Assembly (NCBI GenBank): GCA_051453625.1 | Contig: JBOZIK010000001.1 | Location: 3,138,870-3,202,869 of the forward strand | DNA from: Welwitschia mirabilis | Lineage: Eukaryota > Gnetophyta > Gnetopsida > Welwitschiales | Direction: 5' to 3' | Length of the DNA stretch: 64,000 nucleotides | In this document: in pieces, positions 11,740 through 22,368 of the stretch | How the letters are laid out: each line of letters begins with the position of its first letter | Position numbering within the stretch: position 1 is the stretch's first letter | The notes under the pieces: model-generated | Database searches by the model: none | Seen by the model: the letters and a program-made list of their open reading frames with translations, nothing else | Told to the model about the DNA's origin: nothing | Position numbers and translations under genes: made by a program

Positions 11740-14700
11740 GTCAATAGATTGCCTTTATTTTAACTTTGGCAAGATCAATTCTCCACCATGTCTTGATTGA
11801 AGTGATACTCCACATCTTTGTGCTTCGTATAAATGTGATATGTTGCATTCTTTGCTAATTGTATTGCACTTTGGCTCTCACAACAAACTACATATTTGTT
11901 TTAAGGAAGACCAAAGCATTTCAAGAATGTGTCTTATCCAAATCATCTCCTTAACTCTCTTTGTTAAAGCAATATATTCTACTTTTGTGGCAGAAAATGC
12001 TCCATCACGTAAAAAATGAGACATCCAATGGACTACACCACCTCCAAGAATAGACACATAACCTATTGTTGAGTTCTAGAATATTCATAATCAACAAAAT
12101 CTGCATCTAAAAAATCAACAGTCTTCAAACTTAAACCTCCAAAGCACAGAGAATAATTTTGAGTGCTTCTTTAAGTATTACAATATCATATCGACTACTT
12201 CCCCATCTATTCTTCCAGGGTTATCCCATGTACTTGGAAATAACTCCCATTCCATGGGCAATACTTGTTATAGTACAAATCATGGCATACATGAGACTAT
12301 CTATTGTAGACTGTAAGAAAGATTAGCCATGCCTTTCTTCTCCTAACTAGAAGTAGGGCAATCCCTTTTAGACAACTTAAAATGTTCTGCGAATGTAGTT
12401 ATCTGAACTTAGCCAAAGTTTCTTGTTCTTTTTGTCACGTTGAATCCCCACTCCAAGGATTCGCTTTGCTTGTGCAACATCCTTAGAAGCAAACTTCTTT
12501 GCCATCTACGATTTCAATCTACTAATTTTATGTGGATCATTTTCAACTATCAACATATCATCCACATACAACAAAAGCATTGTGATTTTACTAGTTGTTG
12601 GTCTTTGTAAGTACACGTAGTGATCTTCCTTACACCTTTTGTATTTTTCTTTCATTATGAAAGCATCAAATTTCTTGTACCATTGCTTGAATGCTTGTTT
12701 TAAGCTATATAAGCTTCTTTTCAACTTGCACACAAAGCTTGTTCCATTTTCAAAATCTTTAGGGTGCTCCATGTAAATTCCTTCTTGCTGGTCTCCATGC
12801 AAAAATGCAGTTTTAATTTCCAACTATTCTAGTTGCAAATTCATGCAAGCTATCCGAGCTAAAATGATGTGAATATAAATAGGTTTTAGCTTCCTACTTC
12901 AACATGTAGCTCCACATGTTTTTGAATGCCTTCTTCCCATATGGCAAAGGAACAACCTCCCAAGTATAATTTTGTTCAAGGGATTTCATTTCTTTATTTA
13001 TGGCTTCTAGCCATTTTCTAGCATTAGGACTAGAGACAACTCTTTGGTATGATTTTGGTTTACCTACATTTGGTTACAGAATGTAATCCAAAGATGGACA
13101 ATGTCTAGAGGGAGGCATGCTAGGCCTTGTAGAATGCCTAGCCCAATGATCTAGAGTCTGGAAGTTTTCTAGTTTTTGTTCTAGTTCAAACGCATGTTAA
13201 GGTTCATGCTTTTATTCCACTCTTTCTTCATCCTCAATGGCATTGTTTTAAGAAAAATTCATCTAAAATTCCACCATTTTTTTGCTTGATCTGGAATGTT
13301 AACAAAATAAGGGTGTAAGATCAGAAATTCCATCACTGTAATTCCTTTCTTGTGATTTGTAAACATGACATTTTCATTAACGATCACATCTTGCGATGTA
13401 ATCACCTTCCTTGCCACAAGGTTGCATAGTTTGTAGTCATGGCTATCACCTTTGTAACTAGGAAAAACACATTTTCTAGTTGTTCCCTAGCTTTGATACA
13501 CTTTGTTAATGAACATAAGCCTCATGTCAAATTGTGATAAGATGTGAGTAAGAAACAAAGTTCCCACTCCAACAACATTCTTGTAGTTTTCATCTATTCA
13601 ATAATGCGGATCCTATTTGAAAAGAAAAGCCACTGTGGTGGCCATGTCAATCCAAAAATGTTTGGACATTCCAAACTATGCAAATATTGCTCTAACTCTC
13701 TCTCTAATTGTTCTATTTTGCCTTTTAACAACTCCATTTTGCTACGGATTTCCAAACGCTTTTGTAATGAATGATCCTTGATGCCCTACAAAAGTTTTTC
13801 AAACTTTTTACAATTGTAATCCTTTGCAATATGTATCAATATCTCTTGAATTCTCTAGTCAGTTTCATTCTCTATTCTTGCCTTGAAGTTTTTAAAGATT
13901 TTAAAGGCTTCATCTTTGGATTGCAAATGACATAGCTAGATTTTCTTCGAAAAATCGACAAGAAAAGTGATGAAATACAAAACACCTCCTAACGAGGTAT
14001 GTACAATGGGCTAAACAAATCAAGATGTATTAACTCCAACCCCTGGCCTTTCAAATGATTATTGTTCCTTTTAAAATTAACTCTTCTATATTTACCAACC
14101 ATATAATCAGAACAAAATTCAAAAAAGACACAAACTTTCATAAAAATCCTTTATGAGCAAGTACCTGCAATCCTTCTTCACTTGGGTGTCCTAGAGGTGT
14201 ATGCCAAGTTCTAGCAACTATGTCTTTATTTATAACATATTTCATGCTAATAGGTAGTTGAATGCAAAACCTACATAGTGCCTTCTCTACTACCTTGAGC
14301 TATCACCAAAGCTCCCTTATTAATTTTCCAAGAATTGCTAACAAAAGTGGTGGTGAAACCACTATCACCTTGTTGTCTTGTAGAGACCTACTTTGTAGCT
14401 AAACTTGGAACGTCTCAAATTTGTTAAAGTAAATTTCTAATCATTTTGTTTCCTCAAGATCACTACTCCTTTTCCTTCGATCTCATATCTACGATCATCT
14501 ACTAACTAGACACATGAACCATTTGTAACAAGTTCATAAGTAGAAAACAAAGTTTTACATGTAAAGACATGAAACATGGCACATGTATCTATAATACATA
14601 CTTTTAGAAAAGACTATTCAGAAATATTGACATCACCTCCCTATGTTAATAAAGTAGTATGAGCTTCTCCCTCTGAAAGTGGGACAAGCCTAGAGGCTTC

Positions 14701-14790
14701 ATCCTTCTTTTCATCCTTCTATTTATGCTTTTTCCTAAGCTTTCAACATTCTCTTCTCAAGTGCCTTTTCTTTTATAGTAATAACAGTCA
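11740..14790 (-). pseudogene. Copia gag-pol polyprotein, broken (PR-INT-RT-RH)
   Basis: Reading the minus strand from high to low coordinates gives a gag zinc knuckle near 14.76 kb (C-YYYKRKGHLRREC, second Cys changed to Tyr) and a protease region near 14.6 kb ('IDTCAMFHV'). Integrase follows (about 14.05 kb 'YFITFLVDFSKK'; about 13.7 kb 'QNGVVKRQNRT'). Reverse transcriptase includes an open stretch at 12506-12823 with KTAFLHGD, YSLKQAFKQWYKKFD and the catalytic YVDDM. RNase H is near 11.97 kb ('FSATKVEYIAL', from the usual 'S(T)TEAEY.AL'). Stops between these blocks show it is not functional, although the RT core still carries its catalytic aspartates. Confidence 0.85.
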
Positions 14791-15520
14791 ATGTCCCTTC
14801 CCTGGGATATTTCTCTACTCTTGCTATGTTCATGTCCTCCTTTGTTTTAAGAATGTCCTCTGTTAGTTGCAATGGCTACCTTGGTTGTCATTGTTATTAG
14901 TACTCATTATGTTCTTGGTTTTTGCACCTAATAGAGTGGAAATAAGATCATTCAGAATCATATTAGATTTTCTAGTGGAGGTCAGCATGGGTTTACAACA
15001 GATTCCCAACTTAAAGGTGATGAAATCAATGTGGTTTTAATGTGCAATTCCTTTGTCAACTCTATGCATAAATCACCTATTGTTGAGAAGACATGTTGCA
15101 TCTCATGCAGATGACTTATTTTCTTGTTATGTTCTTCATCTTAGGAGTGAATGCCTGATGGTTGGTCATCCCTCTTTTTAAGTTTATACTAAAGTTCATG
15201 GGCTGTGTTTTATCTTTGAATGTGCTTTTAAAATAGCATCGCTTAGGCATGGCCCAATCAAGCACAAGACATTTAAGATTCATTTCCTTTGAATCAACCA
15301 TATGCTTCAACTAGTTAGCATTAGGCATCCTAGATTTAGTCTTACTTGATCTTTCATTTTCAACACAATCTATTTTTGAAACACCGTTGTTTTTAAGATC
15401 TGTTGGTTTGTTAATAATCATGCTATCTAGAAACTAATCACTTATTCGCTCACTTGTCAATGTGTGGGACTATTAACAAACCCTCGCATAGGACATCCTT
15501 GCGCTTCAATCCACAACAAT

Positions 15521-15532
15521 GCTCTGATACCA
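15521..15532 (-). promoter_or_regulatory. Primer-binding site of the copia element
   Basis: The minus-strand TGGTATCAGAGC is complementary to the 3' part of plant initiator tRNA-Met, which primes reverse transcription in most plant copia elements. It is separated from the 5' LTR end by two bases, as expected. Confidence 0.9.
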
Positions 15533-15534
15533 CT

Positions 15535-15835
15535 TGTTGTGGATTTAAACAAACAAGTTTAGATAAAACATAACAAGGGAAAAGAGAACATAGTGATTTA
15601 CATGGAAGTCCCAAAGTGAAAAAAACTACAGGAAGTTAGTGTAGAGCTCTTATTATCTTCAAGAAGCAGAAAACTAAAAAATAACCTTCTAAGCAACCTT
15701 TTTAAGTTTAGGTTTTCAATCTAATGCTTTCCAGAAACGTCTCTTCTCCACTTTTTCCTTTTTTTAAATTTTTTTTAGTTTTTAAATTTGAAACAATACA
15801 ACATTAAATAATAAACATAGCTTTACATATCAACA
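15535..15835 (-). repeat. 5' LTR of the copia element
   Basis: A 301-bp repeat with short inverted ends TGTTG/CAACA that is directly repeated at 11281-11560. It carries A/T-rich tracts and no coding. Confidence 0.85.
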
Positions 15836-15840
15836 ATAAG

Positions 15841-17640
15841 AGTCTCTTTTGATACTATGAACTTGATGCATAGTGATTTTGATAATCAAGTGGGTATTCT
15901 TTAACTCTGTAAAATCAAGAGAAGGCAAGAAATGGAACTTGAGATTATATTGATTGCAAAAATTCCTAAGGATTTATCATGAACCTTGATGTTTTCAAAA
16001 TTGAAAAGAACCAAATCATTTGGTTCAAAATGCTGGATTTCAGTAATTAATAGGTGGATCATGAGTAATTAAGGTAAGAAGATGAAAAAAAAAAAAGAAG
16101 TTTGATAATGAATTGAAATAGCTTTATGAATAACTTCGTTCATAGTATGGTCTTTATGTGTCTTCTCTTTGTGTATCAAAAATGTATTGTTAAATAAGCA
16201 ATATACATAAGCTGGTTGTTGAAATATTATTTCATGAGGATATTTCTATCTAAACATTGATATTAGGAATACTGAACATGTACAAGTTTCTACGCTTTTT
16301 CGTCACCTTAATATCATTAAAATCTTAGACTTGTAATTTCATGATTGATGCTTGAATTTGTGAATCTCTTTTATTCGTTATTAGTATTCTTAATTTTCTT
16401 GTTAAAAATATGATTATAACTAAGAATATGTTATAATATAAAATCCTTCATGAGACATTAAAAACGACTATATAGTAGTAGGTTATAGTTGTTTTATTCT
16501 TATTTTTTTCAGTTTATATCAAATTGAGGTAAGTTGGTTTTCGTTTTGTTGCCCAACAAATTTTAAGACTTCTCAATTTTGGATGATATGCCTAGGAAGA
16601 GTAACTCTTTAATGAAAATTAAAGAGAATATGTACGTAAAAGGAAAGGAGTCAAAACAACAAAAATAAATGAGAAAAATTTAGAATAGTTTGGCCAAGCC
16701 AACTCCACTCTCAAGGGGAAAAATTTGTGGCCACCACCTTACTTCCATTTAAGAGTTAACACATAAATGATCTTTGTTTTTAGGGTGATCAACAAATCAA
16801 CAATCCCATTGTCTTTGTTTTCAAAGTGATCATTAAACCCTTTTGTGATGACAATGGTAACTTTAAGAATGAGATTGAACTATACCTAAAAATGCTAGAG
16901 ATGGAGGATGATGAATAGCTCAAAATTGAAGATCATCAGAAGAGTTCCTTTTGTAATGGACAAGGTTCCTTTTACATGATGTCTAAAGAGAATGTTGTTG
17001 TTAAAGAAGTCAAGTCATCCTTTGCTTTGATTACTTGAATATAACACCTAAGCTCCAATCAAATCTCTAACTTTTAATGACTTGGAGCATGCAGCTAACC
17101 AATGATTAATTGTTGACTAAGTAAAGACTGACTAGGTTTAAACTAGAGTGATCCAGCATTCATATCACTCTAAACTTAATTGCAAAGAACGTGGGTACCT
17201 GCACAAATGGGCTAGCACTACATATCAAATTTTGACTTTTCAAGTTCTAAAGAAGGCTAGATGACTAAACAATTTGGCTCAATGATTAGTGACTAATATG
17301 GCTTATAGACCTAAAATCTATTTTGAGAATAGGGGGCTTGCCACATGAAGTTGTTCGAGGATTAAACACTTCCAAGAAATAAATAGTGATCCATAACAAT
17401 TCTTAATACCTTTTGATCTAAATGTTTTTAAAACTTCAATTTATCATGATATTATTTTGTAGATTCAACTTAAGAAAGTTTAGCCAAAGGCTAGTGATAT
17501 ATTTCTTAAGCCTTTATTAAAATATAGGACTTTGGTGTGTATTAATATACAATATGTATTACTAGTCACATACTATAGACACATACATACAAATCATAAG
17601 TAAATTACATATCTTGTATTTTATATTACAAATTTTAATT
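15841..17640. other. AT-rich gene-free stretch
   Basis: I see no domain, RNA or structural transposon signal. Short open frames are random in composition. Confidence 0.35.
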
Positions 17641-17649
17641 TAACTAATA

Positions 17650-17800
17650 TGTATTCAATAACCATAGTTGCCAATAGGATGACATTTCACTTGGTGGCAT
17701 GCTCATACTCAGTTTAGGAGGTCATGGGTTTGAATCTTTGAATGACACAATTCACATATTATAAAGCCTTAAGCTTAATTATATTATTCATTCCATTGAT
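17650..17800 (+). mobile_element. Possible tRNA-derived SINE head
   Basis: A box-B-like motif GGTTTGAATCT (17727-17737; consensus GGTTCGANNCC with a C-to-T change) follows by about 45 bp a possible A-box region around 'cttggtggcatgctcat'. The phrase 'aggtcatgggttTgaatc' is typical of plant SINE heads. The sequence runs directly into the LTR that begins at 17814. There is no A-tail or target duplication I can define, so this is tentative. Confidence 0.35.
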
Positions 17801-19115
17801 TGTCACCACTCTGTGTCATGACCCTGTTTTTAGGTTGGACTTATAAGGCACTATAAAGCACCATTTTTTATCCCTAATTAACTAAATTACATTATGTTAT
17901 ATTAGTAACATTACATAATTCGATAAACATTGCAGTGGATTAATTAGGTTGTGACTAAAAGACTTACCTCTCAATTACCCATAGGATTCATGTCAAGTGA
18001 ACTATGTGATGATAGCCCACCTGCCAAATATCATAACCAACCTTAAGGTTAATCAGAAATCTCAATTAGGAGCATAGATAAGAAGTGTGTAAGTTGCGGT
18101 CAAGTGGTTGGTTGCACCGACAACAAAGCAACCATGCCTATGTAATCCTCATCTGGAGGAGTTCAGACCACACGTAGTTCTATCTTGGAGCTCGTTCTAA
18201 TCTCCACCAATAGGCATGAGCGTAAGATAGATCAAAGTGATCCGTATCAGTGGCATGTGGCAATCCTAAGCATGAAAGAGTGCAAGGAATAATGCGATAA
18301 CTTAATATTCAAACCAACATCAATAGATATCGCACACGAATATATATACATATGCATAGTAGCTATGTGTAAAAGTATAGAAGGCATCCAGTCAAGAACT
18401 CTGGAGGTTATAACATCCAATCCTATTAAGGAATTTCAATGCATGAATGATAATAATACATGTATATTAATATAAATCAGATATATGGGTACCGGAGTAT
18501 GTATATATAGTGAGCCATCTGGTCACTTAACCAAAATATCCATTAGTAATCCTCCATCACCAAGCATAAGAGACTCCCTCATATCTCACTATAACATCTT
18601 AGTGGGAGCCAATGGGAGGGAATATATTATAATAAAGTGTCATTATAATAAACTCATGCAAAAATATGATTAACACACACACATGCATATACAAACCTAC
18701 ACATATGTCATTTTGACAGGGTACCTCTTAGCTGTTCCTTTTATAACATATCATAATGAATCTAATAATATGTAAATATTAAATGCCAAAGAGACTAGCC
18801 TATATGCCACTGATTAAGTCTTTAGTCTCAATAGACTTAGATCAATAGAAGTCAAAGGATAAGGGTTGCTAATTAAGTGCCTAACTTTTTTTCAATGAGC
18901 ATTAAAGAATAACTATTATTATATCAATTTATGCATAAGATAACAACTAATTATATAGAATATTTAACTCATATTTATGAACATGTAAGAAAGTATATTC
19001 AAGGATACACACCTGGATAGCATTGAGATTACTAAAAGTAACCATGACCATTGGAGATCGTGCTAAAACCTGCATCATTTTATAACTATACTATGTGTAC
19101 TATAACTATATTAAA

Positions 19116-19215
19116 NNNNNNNNNNNNNNNNNNNNNNNNNNNNNNNNNNNNNNNNNNNNNNNNNNNNNNNNNNNNNNNNNNNNNNNNNNNNNNNNNNNNN
19201 NNNNNNNNNNNNNNN
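19116..19215. other. Sequence gap, 100 N
   Basis: A round 100-N run, the common code for a gap of unknown size. It lies between two similar copies of LTR sequence. Confidence 1.
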
Positions 19216-20039
19216 TTCATATCTTACTATAATGTCTTGGTGGGTGATAATGGAAGGGAATATATTATAATAGAGTCTCATTATAGTAAACTCATGCAAA
19301 AATATGATTAACACAAACATATACAGATACACACATACATAGACTCCATTTTGGTAGAGTACCTATTAGCTACTCCTTTTATAACATCTCATAATAAGTT
19401 TAGTAACATATAAATATTAAATGACAATGAGAATAACCTATACGCCACCGATTAAGTTTTTAGTCTTAATAGACTTAAGTTAATGGAAGTCAAAGGATAA
19501 AGGTCACTAATTAAATGCCTAATTATTTCAATACACATCATAAATTAATCATTACTATTATATCATTTTATGCATAAGATAATAAGTAACTACTTAGAAT
19601 ATTTAACTCATATGCATGAACATGAAAATAACATACACATGATAGTACATACTTAAAAAGTGTGAAGCAATACTAGAAATAACCATGTTCATTGGAGGAT
19701 GTGCTTAAACCTGCATCATTTTATAACTATACTATGTGTACTATAACTATATTAAATCATACTAAAAACAACATAAATGTTATTCAATACATCCAACAAT
19801 ATATAACATTCATTATAAATTAATTACTAAGTGTAAGAATGTATTCTGTTAAAATAATTATAATAACATCTTTATCTAAGAAGTTAAACATGAGTATTCA
19901 ATCTTTTCTAAGCGTTTCTTTCATCATGAATCTATTCCTAACATTAACCTATACTCAAGAATACAACACGTTTTCCCTTATGATACATATACATGTAATG
20001 CTATATGTATGAAATAGTGTAATATCAAATAATACAATA

Positions 20040-20285
20040 TAATAAATATAATATAATATAAAATACTACTATGTATGTCATATAATGTAATTTAATATAT
20101 AAGCAATATAAATTATTATGATATATAATATAATATAATATAATATAATATAATAGAGTATAGAATAATATAATACAATAAAATTTAATATAATATTTAA
20201 TTTATGAAAAATATAAATATTATAATATAATATAATACAACATAACGTAATATAATGTTATAATATAACATACTATATTACATAT
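20040..20285. repeat. (TAATA)n / (TATAA)n microsatellite-like tract
   Basis: Almost pure A/T sequence built on repeated 'taatataata'. It lies inside the LTR, and the equivalent tract is present in the solo LTR at about 40560-40730. The open frames over it are composition artefacts. Confidence 0.9.
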
Positions 20286-20805
20286 GTTTTAAATGTAGTG
20301 TATTAATATAATATTAATGAATAAAAACATAGCATAAAGAGAAGAGCATATAATAAAATAATGTGTATAGATAAAGAGAGAAGATAGATGTGTAAAGTAT
20401 ATTAAGCAATAATAATGTAGTATAATAAGGAACATATATAGGAAAGGAGAAAATATATACATAATATAGAAAGTATAATAAATATATGAAGTGAACACAC
20501 AAATAATAAGATGAAAGTCAAATATTAGATAAATAATAATAAGTTTGGCTTAATCTCTCTAAATATCTAGTGGTTTACATTTTTGCATTAAGACAACTTC
20601 CTTGAGTTATACGATGTAGTTCATACACAAGAGATGCATATAATAAAATGATATTTGTAGATTCTATAAGATGTTATTATTACCAATGCGAGGTAGGATA
20701 TACCGATAACAATTGCGTTCATTTAGAGATCATCTAAACTTTGATAGCAAACCATCTCCCCTTACCTTTTATTTTTCATAATGAAACCAACGTTTTAAAG
20801 AATTG

Positions 20806-21120
20806 TCAAATGTATCTAAATAATACTAAGAATAGAAAGATAATAAGGAGGAAAATGGAGAAAACCTGATCGCCTATCAAGAAACTTAATTCAAGGAATG
20901 CACTCCAAGTGTTGCTCCTTTTCCATGTCATTTTGTGGATGCACCAGAGTCTTTGCAATTTTCTTGCAAAATGAAGAACTATAACTGTGGCCTTTAATAG
21001 CTCAATCACCTTCAAGATGACATCTTCAAGATTTTTGTTATGGTTGCTAGCTATTGCAAAAGCCTGCCATGATGATGAATGACTCCACTTCTCAGATTTT
21101 TCTCGAAATGGGCATTGCAC
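20806..21120 (-). other. Conserved open frame downstream of the captured peroxidase
   Basis: A 104-codon minus-strand frame begins MQCPFREKSEKWSHSSSWQAF. The same first 21 residues recur in the solo LTR at 41595 and downward, after which the two copies diverge by indels. It follows the broken peroxidase C-terminus. It may be part of the captured gene's 3' UTR read by chance or a second captured fragment. I do not recognise a domain, and the high identity between copies may only reflect recent common ancestry. Confidence 0.3.
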
Positions 21121-21185
21121 AAAAATTCACTAGTGTATGCCCATACTGACACACATGCTATCTGTAAATTCTACAATGGAAATTT

Positions 21186-22060
21186 TTATGGAAATGGCAT
21201 CTTCACCGTTCCTTTGCTTGTAGACCATTTCTCGTGTGCCTTCTTGTAGGGTACAAAACAATTGATTCTAATTTCTCTGTTGCCATAAAAACTGGTAAGA
21301 ACTTTGATCTAGCTCATTTTGATTGCATATTCAATGAACTGTATCAGAAACACATGGTTTTCTTAGCTGAAAGGTCGAACAATTTTCTTGAGTATGGCGT
21401 TGTCGAACAGGTCCACACTAGACACCACAAGTGTCTGATTCTCTGTCAAATCCTTCAAATATTTCTTGTCAAACTTGTTTGGAGTGCGTTTATCCACTGG
21501 ACGCCCTCCATCATCTTGTCTTCATCTTCGTCATCCACGTCCCCATCTTTGTTTTCGTGGGTCGTTGAAAATGCAGAGAGATTTCCAAAAGCATGAATGA
21601 TATGCATTTTTTTTTTCCTGGCTTGCACTGAACCACAATGAAATAGACTCTGTGAGGTTAAAAGTCGTAATGTTGTGGGTCAATGTTGTAGATAACAGTG
21701 GTCCAATTACAGAAATAAGCGTCCATTTGTGGGGGAGATACATTTCAGACAAGGCACCCTCCCCCACAACCAAGAGAATCACGTTGAATATATGCCCTAG
21801 CATGCCTCTGCTTCTGCTGTGACTCTGTGATGAGAAACAACAATAAGATTCAACATTTTGGAGTTATCTCGCCATCCCTTACTTTACTCACGGTTAGTTT
21901 GCCTTGATATCATCGATAATTCCTTAGAGTTTAGGTCCCCATGTGCTTGTGCAGAAGCAGTGAGAAGCACGGATGAGACATAGCCGTTGAAGAAACAGGC
22001 TTCGAAAAGGAGCTTGAGAAGCGCTAAAGTGCTTCTAAGATGGGCTTTCAACCTTCACCT
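21186..22060 (-). pseudogene. Captured class III peroxidase gene, broken (copy 1)
   Basis: On the minus strand, 21491 down to 21186 encodes the C-terminal part of a plant secretory (class III) peroxidase. It has RTPNKFDKKYLKDL, then SSVDLFDNAI, IEYAIKMS.IKVLTS and a GNREIRINC end. The family pattern is 'TPN.FDN.YY.DL...Q.L..SD..L' and 'F..AM.KMSQI.VLTG..GEIR.NC'. Two stop codons interrupt it, one where Gln is expected (CAG to TAG). An N-terminal part lies at about 21893-22060: CFFNGY and, in another frame, IIDDIKAN, matching 'CFVNGCD..VLL' and 'GFEVIDDIKA'. It is followed at 21891 by a GTGAGTAA donor and at 21825 by a CACAG acceptor. The distal HFHDC site is destroyed and the proximal-His region is not seen. 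It sits inside the LTR in the element's own orientation. Confidence 0.75.
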
Positions 22061-22250
22061 TCGCCATTTCTCGGTCATGAGATATTGGTTGACAGAGTGT
22101 TCTTACATTGGCAGTGGGCTCCCCCTCCTTACCATGAAATGCATGCATATAGTCATACAAGAAATAGCAATGTTCAAATGGAGATTGCAAAATGTTTGGC
22201 TCATCAAACACCGCACAGATGGCACACACTTCAAAGTGGTGGGTATTACA

Positions 22251-22263
22251 TTCTCTTCTCCTT
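22251..22263 (-). promoter_or_regulatory. Polypurine tract
   Basis: The minus-strand AAGGAGAAGAGAA lies directly next to the start (TGTAATACC) of the left LTR, the position of the plus-strand primer in LTR retroelements. Confidence 0.7.
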
Positions 22264-22353
22264 AAGAAGTTTCCGCCCTCGGAAACTACTTAAGCTATTT
22301 AATACTTTAGCAAGAGCCATTAGGAAATTGATCAAGCAATGGATCCAAACCTA

Positions 22354-22365
22354 GCTATGATACCA
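22354..22365 (-). promoter_or_regulatory. Primer-binding site of the giant-LTR element
   Basis: The minus-strand TGGTATCATAGC differs at one base from the standard initiator tRNA-Met site TGGTATCAGAGC. It is separated by three bases (TTT) from the end of the right LTR. Confidence 0.75.
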
Positions 22366-22368
22366 AAA

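Larger units (their letters stand above)
11281..15835 (-). mobile_element. Ty1/copia retrotransposon, full structure, decayed coding
   Basis: A complete but dead copia element of about 4.55 kb on the minus strand. The 5' LTR is at 15535-15835 (TGTTG...CAACA ends) and the 3' LTR at about 11281-11560. The primer-binding site TGGTATCAGAGC (initiator tRNA-Met type, minus strand) lies at 15521-15532, two bases inside the 5' LTR. A purine tract (AAGTGGGAGAGGC) at 11561-11573 abuts the 3' LTR. The flanks ACAAG (11276-11280) and ATAAG (15836-15840) may be a 5-bp target duplication with one change. Domain order on the minus strand is gag zinc knuckle, protease, integrase, reverse transcriptase, RNase H, which defines copia. 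Stops and frameshifts occur throughout, so it cannot encode a working polyprotein. Confidence 0.88.
17814..22250 (-). repeat. 3' (left) LTR, 4.4 kb
   Basis: Its order matches the solo LTR at 38934-42741 from end to end: about 0.9 kb of unique sequence, CA-rich and AT-rich sequence, a TAATA microsatellite, then a GC-richer 1.4-kb block with a broken peroxidase gene next to the right end. It is longer than the solo LTR because it contains a 100-N gap (19116-19215) and an extra duplicated block of about 540 bp (18577-19115 and 19216-19757). Confidence 0.75.

Noticed and set aside
20289-20502. Tyr/Phe/Ile-rich frames near the TAATA tract (also 40410-40975)
   Set aside because: Composition artefacts of AT-rich microsatellite-like DNA, even though they recur in both LTR copies.
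22040-22354. Plus-strand frames over the captured gene (also 42525-42770)
   Set aside because: Antisense shadows of the minus-strand conserved segments; the stop-free property is not shared fully between copies.
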